Positions 57,290 through 64,000 of a stretch of DNA of 64,000 nt are shown in pieces. Position numbers and translations under genes: made by a program. Below the pieces are notes generated by a model, which saw only the letters and a list, made by a program, of their open reading frames with translations, had not been told where the DNA came from and searched no databases. The stretch is taken from contig JAKQCX010000035.1 in NCBI GenBank assembly GCA_029558905.1, positions 213,824-277,823 on the forward strand. Reading direction: 5' to 3'. Position 1 is the stretch's first letter; each line of letters opens with the position of its first letter. Source of the DNA: Pseudomonadota bacterium (GTDB lineage Bacteria > Pseudomonadota > Gammaproteobacteria > Burkholderiales > Thiobacillaceae).

Positions 57290-57318
57290 TTTGGGGAAAG
57301 CCCGTGGCTTTCCCCAAA
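57290..57318 (-). other. perfect 13-bp hairpin between the attachment site and tRNA-Cys
   Basis: TTTGGGGAAAGCC and GGCTTTCCCCAAA pair completely around a 3-base loop. On the minus strand a short T-rich tail (TGTTTT) follows. It may be the old terminator or processing hairpin downstream of the former tRNA-Gly copy. Confidence 0.45.
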
Positions 57319-57322
57319 GAAC

Positions 57323-57340
57323 TGGAGCGGGAAACGAGAC
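57323..57340 (-). mobile_element. ICE attachment site (attR), 18-bp tRNA-Gly(GCC) 3' end
   Basis: The 18 bases read on the minus strand as GTCTCGTTTCCCGCTCCA, identical to the 3' end of tRNA-Gly(GCC) as known from E. coli. The match stops exactly there: upstream bases no longer follow the tRNA. ICEclc-family elements are known to recombine at this 18-bp end and leave one copy at each junction. The intact tRNA-Gly and integrase gene should be at the other end, outside the window. Confidence 0.85.
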
Positions 57341-57926
57341 GTTGACTAGGACGGCAAGTCGTTGATTCCCAAGCTCTTTCTTCGCCGAGGTGGCCAGCGA
57401 AGACCTAAATTGTAGCCTGATTTTTCGCCCTCGGCAACAAAGATCATCCAGAGACTTCCACTGACGTCCAAGGACTCCCAACCAGCACGTCAGAGCACCG
57501 CTTGGCACAAGCGTCGCTCGCGGCCGACTCGAACTCGTCCCCCCACGCAGTCGTTCTCCGCTCCTGCATCCCCCACTGCGACGCCGACCAAGCCACGCCT
57601 CTGGTCTCGGCACACTTCGGAGCGGCGCCGGCGGCGCACACCGAGCGACCTCCGATCTATGCAAGCCACGCTGGAAGAACGCACACCCTAGCTGCGGCCC
57701 ATCGGCGGGCGATTCTTTATCGATATATCAGGATGCTGGGACAAGCATGACAGGCGCAGCTCGCGGCGTCTGACTGGACCTTGGATGACGATTGCCATCC
57801 CCTTCGCGCCTCGTGAGACCGCTGGCATATCAGGCCATACCTAAACGGTTTTGCATAAGCCGCAACTTCTTACGACCCTGATAGCGTGAGCGTCACTGTC
57901 GAGCCTGCGTCCCGATGCTCGACCTT
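57341..57926. other. non-coding or degenerate border of the ICE
   Basis: About 590 bases inside the element next to attR. Open frames on both strands (for example 57502-57750 plus) lack a ribosome site and any recognisable family. I see no insertion sequence or RNA gene. It may contain integrase-binding sites, which cannot be recognised here. Confidence 0.4.
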
Positions 57927-58082
57927 CTAGTCGATGAATTTTTGCACATCGAGCGCACGACGGCTACCAGCAGTGTGAACTGGTGAGAGGTACTCAAGCC
58001 ACTCGACGAAGCGGACCCCGTGGCTCGCTTCCTGCACAGACAACAGGCCGACGATGAGGTCGGCGGCAAAGGAGTCGGCCAT
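57927..58082 (-). CDS. possible 51-residue small protein
   Basis: ATG 58082 is preceded by AGGAGA at 9 bases. The product, beginning MADSFAADLIVGLLSVQEAS and ending RALDVQKFID, has a natural amino-acid mix and amphipathic helices. It diverges from the 251-aa gene with only 29 bases between starts, so its promoter would lie inside that gene. I do not recognise a family. Confidence 0.35.
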   Translation of the reverse strand: MADSFAADLIVGLLSVQEASHGVRFVEWLEYLSPVHTAGSRRALDVQKFID

Positions 58083-58111
58083 GTAGTTCTTCTCCTGGAA
58101 GGAGACGGAGC

Positions 58112-58867
58112 ATGCAAGAGAGCAAGAATGATGCACCCACATCAAAGGTGTTCTATCGTCCGATCGAAGCCTCCATCCGCTGGGCCGGGCTGCTGCGGTA
58201 CGAACAGGTGATCCTGGCTTCGATCTCGTCGCCACGGAACTTGCCACAGTCGCTGGACTGCCCGCGCTGGGGCGAACTGCGGCTGTATACCGATCGCATC
58301 TACGACGGTATCCTCAATGGGGAACTGCCCTTCGGGCAGAACGGCATCACTTCACGCGATACCGCACTGATCGACTCCCCTGATCTGACGGTACGCCACG
58401 TCGATCTGAAGCGCTGGATGCGTCAGCACTACCCTGAGCAGCGCCCCGGTTTTCTCTTCTCCCGTAGCGAACGCATCGCCCATCCCTTTATCTCGCTGGA
58501 AACCGGGCAAGCCATGCTGGTCGAACGGCTCGCACTGAAATCCGCCCTGGAGCAATCCAAGCGCCAACTCCGCGACCTGCAGGAAAAGCACGAGGGGCTG
58601 CTCAAGCAGTCCAGGGTGATCCCCGCATGCTCGCAGTGTCCGATCAGTGATCGGGCCGAGGCCACCTACCTGAACATCATTGGAGGCATGCTGGAACTGA
58701 TGCTCGGCCAGTCACCTTCGGGTACGCCTTACTCCAGCTTCAAGACGCAAGAAGCTGTCGTCAGCGCATTGGTCGCCCATCACAGTGGCGTCATGGGAAT
58801 CGCGGAGCGGACATTGAACGGCAAGTTCGCTACGGCCAGGCGCCGGCTGCATAGCGCCACTTTTTGA
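58112..58867 (+). CDS. ICE hypothetical protein, 251 residues
   Basis: ATG 58112 follows AAGGAGACGGAGC. The product is soluble; residues about 150-180 (ALEQSKRQLRDLQEKHEGLLKQ) look like a coiled coil, preceded by a globular part (RWAGLLRYEQVILASI, RHVDLKRWMRQHYPEQRPG) and followed by CSQCPISDRAEATYLNIIGGML. I cannot assign a function. It occupies the place where ICEclc carries its LysR-type bisR activator, but has no LysR-type HTH. It could be a regulator of a different type. Confidence 0.7.
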   Translation: MQESKNDAPTSKVFYRPIEASIRWAGLLRYEQVILASISSPRNLPQSLDCPRWGELRLYTDRIYDGILNGELPFGQNGITSRDTALIDSPDLTVRHVDLKRWMRQHYPEQRPGFLFSRSERIAHPFISLETGQAMLVERLALKSALEQSKRQLRDLQEKHEGLLKQSRVIPACSQCPISDRAEATYLNIIGGMLELMLGQSPSGTPYSSFKTQEAVVSALVAHHSGVMGIAERTLNGKFATARRRLHSATF

Positions 58868-58885
58868 GATTTTCCAGCTTGTATG

Positions 58886-58904
58886 TGCAATCGCGGAGAT
58901 TGCA
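58886..58904 (+). promoter_or_regulatory. operator-like inverted repeat before alpA
   Basis: TGCAATC and GATTGCA are a perfect 7-bp inverted repeat with a GCGGA spacer, followed by a third half-site (TTGCAAT) in the next bases. It lies about 80 bases before the alpA start codon, where promoter control is expected. Confidence 0.45.
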
Positions 58905-58985
58905 TTTGCAATGTCTTTCCGCAGCCAGGTCTATTGAATAGAGGTCACGCCAACAAACGCTACCCAGCGTTCAGGAGTGACCGCC

Positions 58986-59198
58986 ATGTCGCAAACACCT
59001 GCACTGCCAACGAACGAGCGCCGCATCCTGCGCCTGGAAGAAGTCGAAGCGAAATCCGGCTTCAAGCGCGCCCACATTTACGCCTTGATGAGGAAGCGCC
59101 AATTCCCCCAGGCGCTGCGCCTGGGCGTGCGCGCCGTGGGCTGGGACTCCATCGAGATCGATCAATGGATCGCCGAGCGAGTCAACAACCGGGTTTGA
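58986..59198 (+). CDS. alpA: AlpA family transcriptional regulator
   Basis: A 70-residue MerR/AlpA-type winged helix DNA-binding protein. RILRLEEVEAKSGFKRAHIYALMRKRQFPQALRLG is the HTH; VGWDSIEIDQWIAER is the conserved end. AGGAG lies 9 bases before ATG 58986. In ICEclc it is the first gene of the operon leading to bisD and bisC. Confidence 0.88.
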   Translation: MSQTPALPTNERRILRLEEVEAKSGFKRAHIYALMRKRQFPQALRLGVRAVGWDSIEIDQWIAERVNNRV

Positions 59199-59240
59199 CT
59201 TGTTCTCCCGCGGACTTCCCATCCTCACACGGAGAACGCC

Positions 59241-60116
59241 ATGCAGGTCGTATCCATTATTTCAACCAAAGGTGGCGTCGGCAAGACCACCACGGCCGCG
59301 AACCTGGGCGGGCTCGCCGCGGACGCGGGGCTGCGCGTACTGCTACTCGATCTCGACGTGCAGCCCACCTTGTCGTCCTACTATGAGTTGAGCTGCCGCG
59401 CACCTGGCGGCATCTACGAGTTGCTGGCCTTCAACGAGCGCGACCTCAGTCAGCTTGTGTCCCGCACGATCATCGCGGGCCTGGACCTGGTGCTCTCCAA
59501 CGACCACCGGGGCGAGCTGAACACCTTGCTGCTGCACGCGCCGGATGGTCGCCTGCGGCTGCGGCACCTGCTGCCAGTCCTGGCTCCGCTCTACGATCTG
59601 GTGCTGATCGACACCCAGGGCGCGCGCTCGGTGCTGCTGGAGATGGCGGTACTCGCCTCCGACCTCGCGCTGTCGCCGGTAACGCCGGAAATCCTCGCGG
59701 CCCGCGAGCTGCGGCGCGGCACCATGCAGTTGCTCGAAGACATCGCGCCGTACAGGCACCTGGGCATCGAGCCGCCGCCGCTGCACCTGCTCATCAACCG
59801 CGTCCACCCGGTATCCGCCAACGCACGGCTGATCCAGCAGGCCCTGCGCGACCTGTTTCAGGATCACGCCGGCGTTCGCGTGCTGGGCACCGACGTGCCG
59901 GCCATTGAGGCATATCCGCGCGCCGCGACGCGCGGCTTGCCGGTGCATCGGGTCGAATACCGCCAACCACCAGGCAGAGTCGCCCCCGCCGCGCTCGACA
60001 CCATGCGCGCGCTCGCCAGCGAGTTGTTCCCGCAATGGCAAGACCGATTGTCGCGCGTGTTCGGCCGCCTGCAGCGACCCGTTGAAACCGGGAGGTCTCA
60101 TGGCGAGCGCACATGA
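59241..60116 (+). CDS. parA: ParA family ATPase of the ICE
   Basis: A 291-residue deviant-Walker ATPase: STKGGVGKTTTAANLGGLAA at the start (Walker A, Lys10 and Lys15), VLLLDLDVQPTLSSYYEL and DLVLIDTQGARSVLLEMA (Walker B). It likely partitions or positions the element's DNA. It precedes shi and bisD. Confidence 0.93.
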   Translation: MQVVSIISTKGGVGKTTTAANLGGLAADAGLRVLLLDLDVQPTLSSYYELSCRAPGGIYELLAFNERDLSQLVSRTIIAGLDLVLSNDHRGELNTLLLHAPDGRLRLRHLLPVLAPLYDLVLIDTQGARSVLLEMAVLASDLALSPVTPEILAARELRRGTMQLLEDIAPYRHLGIEPPPLHLLINRVHPVSANARLIQQALRDLFQDHAGVRVLGTDVPAIEAYPRAATRGLPVHRVEYRQPPGRVAPAALDTMRALASELFPQWQDRLSRVFGRLQRPVETGRSHGERT

Positions 60117-60348
60117 ACTGGCCCGAGGCCACAAGCGGCTGCGCGCCCTGATCGAGTTCGCTGTCGGTGAAGGCTGGCACGTCAAGCGCACACCGGGCGG
60201 CCACCTCAAATTCACCAAAGCAGGCTGCGCCGCGATCTATACCAGTTCGACGGCAAGCGACCATCGGGCGGCCCTCAACGCCCGTGCGCAGATCCGCCGT
60301 GCCGAGCGCGCGGCCCGGTCCCAAGCGCAGGGAGGCGGCCATGGCTGA
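60100..60348 (+). CDS. shi: small ICE protein Shi, HicA-like fold
   Basis: An 82-residue basic protein. WHVKRTPGGHLKFTKAGC resembles the HicA mRNA-interferase core with the Gly-Gly-His motif. A Lys/Arg-rich tail follows. GGGAGG precedes ATG 60100. It overlaps parA by 17 bases and bisD by 8. No HicB antitoxin partner is seen, so a toxin role is not assumed. In ICEclc the equivalent gene affects host cell division. Confidence 0.75.
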   Translation: MASAHELARGHKRLRALIEFAVGEGWHVKRTPGGHLKFTKAGCAAIYTSSTASDHRAALNARAQIRRAERAARSQAQGGGHG

Positions 60349-61999
60349 AATGACCTCCCAGCAGATGGCGGGCAAGCTGCTTGCAGCGGGGTTCGAGCGC
60401 AGCGGCCCATCAGCCTCGGCCTTGAGCGATCCGATCGCCGACACCCCGATGGTCGTGACCCTGGACCAGTTGCGTCCCTACGACCACGACCCACGCAAGA
60501 AGCGCAATCCGGCCTACGAAGAAATCAAGGCATCCATCCGCGAGCGCGGCTTGGATGCGGCACCGGCCATCACCCGTCGCCCCGGCGACGACCATTACAT
60601 CATCCGCAACGGCGGAAATACGCGGTTGGCCATCCTGCGCGAACTATGGTCGGAGACCAAGGACGAGCGGTTCTTCCGCATCTCGTGCCTGTTCCGGCCC
60701 TGGCCCAGCCGCGGCGAAGTCGTCATGCTGACAGGTCACCTGGCCGAGAACGAATTGCGCGGTGGCCTCACGTTCATCGAACGCGCCCTCGGCGTCGAGA
60801 AAGCGCGCGAGTTCTACGAGCAGGAAAGCGGCGCCAGCTTGAGCCAGTCCGAGTTGGCACGACGCCTTGCTGCCGATGGCTTCCCAGTCCAGCAGTCGCA
60901 CATCAGCCGGATGAACGACGCGGTGCGCTACCTCCTGCCCGCGATCCCTACGGTGCTCTATGGTGGCCTCGGCCGCCATCAGGTCGAACGCCTGTCGGTC
61001 ATGCGCAAAGCCTGCATGCTCGCGTGGGAGCGCTACGCCAAAGGCCGCTCACTGGTTCAGGACTTCGACGAGTTCTTTCAGGAAGTGCTGTCGCAATTCG
61101 ACGTCCAGGCCGACGAGTTCTCCGCGCAGCGGGTACAAGACGAGCTGATCGGCCAGATGGCTGAACTGCTGGGTGTCGATTACGACGTGCTCGCTTTGGA
61201 CATGACCGAATCCGAGAGTCGGCAGCGCGCCTTGGTCAGTGATCCAACGCCGCCATCGACGCCGCCTGCATTGCCGGAGCCGGGAACCATCGCGCGTCCA
61301 CCTGCCAATACCTCGTCGCCCATCGCAGGGCCTCCACCGCCAGCGCCGCCGGCAAGCCGACCTGGGGCGCACCCCTCGGCGCGCGAGAGCAACGCGGATG
61401 CCAACGAGGCGGGCACAGCCAGTCCGCCAACGGATGACCACCTGCTTCAGAAGCACATCGTCTCGCCGGCGCCAACGACCGAACGGCTCCAGTCCATCCA
61501 GCGCATGGTCGCCGACCAGTTGGGCGATGCGCTGCCGCCCGACTTCTCGGCGAACGTCTTGCAGTCCATCCCGGTGCAGGCCGGCGGGCTCTATCCGATT
61601 TCGGATGTCTGGTACATCGACCCGAGCCTGGATACGCCCGAGCGCTTGCGCATCCACATCGCGCAGTTCGCCCGCGAGATTGCAGGCGAGGCCGACTTGG
61701 ACGATTGCATCGACGACCGTCCAGATGGCATCGGCTTCGCCTGCCGTGCCCGCACCCAGGCCCCGGCGCCGCTAGGCCGTGCCGTTCTGGCGCTGCTGGC
61801 GAGTCTGGCCGGGCAGCAAACCGCCGACGTCGGCCTGGACAGCGGGCAAATCATCACCGACCTGCCGGTGCTGCTGCACGGACAGGGAGGCGCAATCCGG
61901 CGACTGAGCGACACCGCACTGGTCAAGCTGTTCCGGTTGCTGCGGCTGGCCCGACGCCTGCTCGACCTGGAAGCCGGCGTTGCGGACGCCGGAACGTGA
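60341..61999 (+). CDS. bisD: ParB-like protein, BisD of the BisDC activator
   Basis: A 552-residue protein. Residues about 37-150 are a ParB/sulfiredoxin-like N-domain (VTLDQLRPYDHDPRKKRNPAYEEIK, YIIRNGGNTRLAILRELW). A KorB/HTH region follows (SLSQSELARRLAADGFPVQQSHISRM), then a Pro-rich linker (about 290-370) and a C-terminal domain (LRIHIAQFAREIAGEADLDD). In ICEclc the equivalent gene, once called parB, encodes BisD, half of the BisDC complex that switches on transfer competence. Confidence 0.87.
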   Translation: MAEMTSQQMAGKLLAAGFERSGPSASALSDPIADTPMVVTLDQLRPYDHDPRKKRNPAYEEIKASIRERGLDAAPAITRRPGDDHYIIRNGGNTRLAILRELWSETKDERFFRISCLFRPWPSRGEVVMLTGHLAENELRGGLTFIERALGVEKAREFYEQESGASLSQSELARRLAADGFPVQQSHISRMNDAVRYLLPAIPTVLYGGLGRHQVERLSVMRKACMLAWERYAKGRSLVQDFDEFFQEVLSQFDVQADEFSAQRVQDELIGQMAELLGVDYDVLALDMTESESRQRALVSDPTPPSTPPALPEPGTIARPPANTSSPIAGPPPPAPPASRPGAHPSARESNADANEAGTASPPTDDHLLQKHIVSPAPTTERLQSIQRMVADQLGDALPPDFSANVLQSIPVQAGGLYPISDVWYIDPSLDTPERLRIHIAQFAREIAGEADLDDCIDDRPDGIGFACRARTQAPAPLGRAVLALLASLAGQQTADVGLDSGQIITDLPVLLHGQGGAIRRLSDTALVKLFRLLRLARRLLDLEAGVADAGT

Positions 62000-62014
62000 G
62001 CGAGGGAGGCCAGC

Positions 62015-62575
62015 ATGTCCGCACCACACCCACTCAACCAGGCCGTCATCGCCCAGGCCCTCTATGACCTGCGCAATGGGCAACTGCGCCGCTGCAAGCT
62101 GATGGGGTTTGGCGAGGAAGAGCTGGACGCCCTCAAGCATCCCGCGCTGATCAGCGTGCTGGCCAACGCCAATGTCTCGTGGTGTTCCGTGACGGTCAAC
62201 CGCGAAGTGCTCCGGCGTCTGCTCAGGCAGGCGCAGGACGTGGAGAAGGAAATCGCCACGGTCGATCGCATGCTCAGGCTGGGCGCGAGCACCGAGATGG
62301 TCAGCCGCTTCTACGGCCTGACCCACCAGGAAGTGGCGCTTCGCCGCGACATCCTCAGCCTGCCCAAGCGCAAGGGCCGCCACCCCGTGCTGGACGAAAA
62401 GCAGGACACGGAGCTGTGGCGGCAATGGAAGGCCGTGACCAGCAGCAGGAACGTCGATCTCGAAGACGAAACCTCCATCCCCGACGCCGCCATGGACTTG
62501 GCCGAAGGCATGACGCTGCCCCTGTCGGTGGTCTGGGCCTCGATCAAGAGCTGGGTCGATCAGGGATTGGGTTGA
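62015..62575 (+). CDS. bisC: DUF2857 protein, BisC of the BisDC activator
   Basis: A 186-residue protein of the DUF2857 family, distantly FlhC-like. LNQAVIAQALYDLRNGQLRRCKLMGF opens it; EIATVDRMLRLGASTEMVSRFYGLTHQEVALRR is the helical DNA-binding part. It follows bisD by 15 bases. With BisD it is expected to activate ICE core promoters. Confidence 0.82.
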   Translation: MSAPHPLNQAVIAQALYDLRNGQLRRCKLMGFGEEELDALKHPALISVLANANVSWCSVTVNREVLRRLLRQAQDVEKEIATVDRMLRLGASTEMVSRFYGLTHQEVALRRDILSLPKRKGRHPVLDEKQDTELWRQWKAVTSSRNVDLEDETSIPDAAMDLAEGMTLPLSVVWASIKSWVDQGLG

Positions 62576-62578
62576 ACC

Positions 62579-63823
62579 ATGGTCGTGGACGACACCACAC
62601 CACGTCGTGGCCCCATCGCACTCGCAGACCTGTTCGACGCTGCGCTGAAAGACCTTGCGCCCAAGCACAACGCCGACACGCCCCCGCCCATACCCACGCC
62701 TGTCCCGGCGCCCACGGCCCCGGCGTCTGGCGATGCCTTCCTGTTCAGCGGCAACCGGCACGAGACCGTGCCGCGGCGGCTGTTCCTCGACCGTCGCCTG
62801 ACGCCATTGGAGCGCAACGCCTGGCAAGTCTTCCGGTTGATGCTCAACGACGATGGCGTGACGGCATTCCCCACCTATGAGCAGTTGCGGCCCTGGCTGG
62901 CTTCCATGCCCTGCGCAGGTCAGGCCTCGCATGAAACCGTGGCACGGGCGTTGACGCTTCTGCGCCTCACCCGATGGCTGAGCCTGGTGCGGCGACGGCG
63001 CGACCCCAAGACCGGCCGCATCCTCGGCAACCTCTACGTTCTGCACGATGAACCCCTGACGCCGTTCGAGGCCATGCAACTGGATGCCGACTACCTGGCG
63101 CTGATCAGCCAGTCCCTGGGCCATTCGGCCAAGGCCATCCAGATGGTCGGATTGAACACGCTCCGGGAGATCGCGGAAGACCCGCTGCTGTCCGGCCGCA
63201 CGCTGCCGTCGCGGTTGCAGGTTCTGGCCGAACGCCTTGCCAGCCAAGGCATCACGGCCACCGAAAGTTATCCACAGGAGGACGCCGCCCACGAATCCGA
63301 AGAAGGGGCTCCGAGCCTTCTTCGGAATGCTGATGACCCGTCTTCGGAATCCGAAGCAGGGCCGAAACCCGCGCCAGACGCCTCTCTTCGGAATCCGAAG
63401 CAGGCCCGTACAGTACGTAGTAGTCGTATTAATGAAGTACGTACTACCGCACAGGCACGCGCGCTAGGCGAGCTGCAATGGCCCAAGCGCTTCGTGGAAC
63501 TGAAGGCAGAGCAGCAGACAGGTGCCAGGGTGGCATTGCAGCAGGTCGATGCCGCGCTGAGACAGGCCGTGCTGGACGAATGGGCCACACGATGCAGCAA
63601 TCATGGCATCCGCAATCCTGCGGGGTATCTGTTCGGCATCATCCAGCGCGCCATCCATGGCGAGTTCAATGCCTGGGCCAAGAAAGACGCGCCATCGGCA
63701 TCCGTCCCGCCAAACGAGCGGCCACCACCAGCACCGCCACCTCAGCCGCAGGGTAAGCCAGTGCCACCGGAAGTCGCCAAGCAGCACATCGAGCGGCTAC
63801 GCAATCTGCTCGCCAGCAATTGA
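62579..63823 (+). CDS. STY4528-type pathogenicity-island/ICE replication protein
   Basis: A 414-residue protein. A variable N-terminal linker precedes a winged-helix initiator-like region (NRHETVPRRLFLDRRLTPLERNAWQVFRLML) and a C-terminal helical domain (ELQWPKRFVELKAEQQTGARVALQQVDAALRQAVLDEW). Residues about 230-285 are low complexity and coincide with DNA repeats and a DnaA box (63268-63446). It is only 3 bases after bisC. Family members are tied to ICE DNA replication. Confidence 0.8.
   Translation: MVVDDTTPRRGPIALADLFDAALKDLAPKHNADTPPPIPTPVPAPTAPASGDAFLFSGNRHETVPRRLFLDRRLTPLERNAWQVFRLMLNDDGVTAFPTYEQLRPWLASMPCAGQASHETVARALTLLRLTRWLSLVRRRRDPKTGRILGNLYVLHDEPLTPFEAMQLDADYLALISQSLGHSAKAIQMVGLNTLREIAEDPLLSGRTLPSRLQVLAERLASQGITATESYPQEDAAHESEEGAPSLLRNADDPSSESEAGPKPAPDASLRNPKQARTVRSSRINEVRTTAQARALGELQWPKRFVELKAEQQTGARVALQQVDAALRQAVLDEWATRCSNHGIRNPAGYLFGIIQRAIHGEFNAWAKKDAPSASVPPNERPPPAPPPQPQGKPVPPEVAKQHIERLRNLLASN
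63268..63446. other. origin-like cluster inside the replication gene
   Basis: A consensus DnaA box TTATCCACA (63268-63276) is followed by copies of the palindrome CTTCGGAATCCGAAG at 63342-63356 and 63386-63400, and half-copies at 63294-63302 and 63320-63328. Then comes an AT-richer patch with direct repeats AGTACGTAGTA (63412-63422) and AGTACGTACTA (63436-63446). This mix is what a plasmid-type origin looks like. Confidence 0.5.
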
Positions 63824-63868
63824 GTCGGCATGCAAGGTGGTGAAAGTAGATGTCCATGGCCGCCAGTA

Positions 63869-63891
63869 GAGCTATCCCCTGGGGATAGCTC
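63869..63891. promoter_or_regulatory. perfect 23-bp palindrome downstream of the replication gene
   Basis: GAGCTATCCCC and GGGGATAGCTC meet around a single T, flanked by CCATGG on both sides. The 1-base loop favours a protein-binding site over an RNA hairpin. In ICEclc this gap precedes inrR and holds a BisDC-controlled promoter, so it is a candidate control site for the next operon. The rest of 63824-64000 has no gene. Confidence 0.5.
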
Positions 63892-64000
63892 CATGGAGCG
63901 CCAACGAACGCTGCACGCCGGGATCAGGGGGGACAACACCGATGCTGCGGCAGAGGGTCGATCCCAGGCCTGCGACAGCCTGGTGTTGTGCCCAGCAGCG

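Larger units (their letters stand above)
57323..64000. mobile_element. right end of an ICEclc-type integrative and conjugative element
   Basis: From the 18-bp attachment site to the window edge, gene order matches the regulatory/maintenance end of ICEclc and relatives: alpA, parA, shi, bisD (ParB-like), bisC (DUF2857), STY4528-type replication gene. All are on the plus strand. The conjugation genes and integrase are not in view. The whole element is likely much larger than the 6.7 kb seen here. Confidence 0.85.

Noticed and set aside
60100..60348. Active HicA toxin
   Set aside because: The fold-like motif is present but there is no HicB partner, and the gene's place matches the known ICE gene shi.

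Overview
The window is a high-GC proteobacterial chromosome segment. Its gene content (exosortase A/PEP-CTERM glycan locus, pilT-pilU, ffs-dnaX-ybaB-recR, rlmH-maf-rng) points to a beta- or gammaproteobacterium; I lean to Betaproteobacteria, by inference only. A mobile element of the ICEclc type enters at the right-hand end.

Layout. 1-3269 (minus strand): the start of a lipoprotein gene, an SRPBCC-fold protein, dgt and aroB. 3462-25256 (plus strand): a long exopolysaccharide locus built around a fused exosortase A/EpsI. It holds XrtA-associated glycosyltransferases, UDP-GlcNAc 2-epimerase, an asparagine-synthase-like amidotransferase, a CapK-type adenylating enzyme, a toroid protein, a formyltransferase, an O-glycosylation ligase, a Wzm/Wzt exporter, a methyltransferase-GT2 fusion and an acyltransferase. 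No PEP-CTERM substrate is in view. 25616-25900: tRNA-Glu and tRNA-Ala with promoter and terminator. 25942-29566: glycosyltransferase, rlmH, maf, rng. 29592-33971 (minus): dynamin-like GTPase, DUF167, yggT, proC, yggS. 34018-36195: pilT and pilU. 36243-40138: TauE/SafE permease, EVE protein, Sfum_1244-like protein, argB, Hsp20.

40363-42434 is the most interesting chromosomal locus: a three-gene RiPP metallophore operon of the HvfABC/bufferin type. The precursor carries six EGxCG motifs in two different repeat formats, next to an MNIO (DUF692) enzyme and its DUF2063 partner. 42447-45443 (minus): NodIJ-like ABC transporter, alpha/beta hydrolase, [2Fe-2S] ferredoxin, MazG-like hydrolase. 45888-56856: NYN/PIN-like protein, NUDIX hydrolase, an orphan V-type ATPase subunit I, trpB2, a DAHP synthase gene with an attenuator-like leader, 4.5S SRP RNA, pagL, dnaX, ybaB, recR, purB, grxD. 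A candidate small RNA follows at about 56967-57130, then tRNA-Cys.

From 57323 rightward the sequence is the right end of an ICEclc-family integrative and conjugative element. An 18-bp copy of the 3' end of tRNA-Gly(GCC) marks the attachment site. Behind it come an unknown 251-aa protein, alpA, parA, shi, a ParB-like bisD, bisC (DUF2857) and an STY4528-type replication gene. The last gene contains a DnaA box and palindromic iteron-like repeats. The position of the 18-bp site next to tRNA-Cys suggests the element split an ancestral tRNA-Gly/tRNA-Cys tandem.
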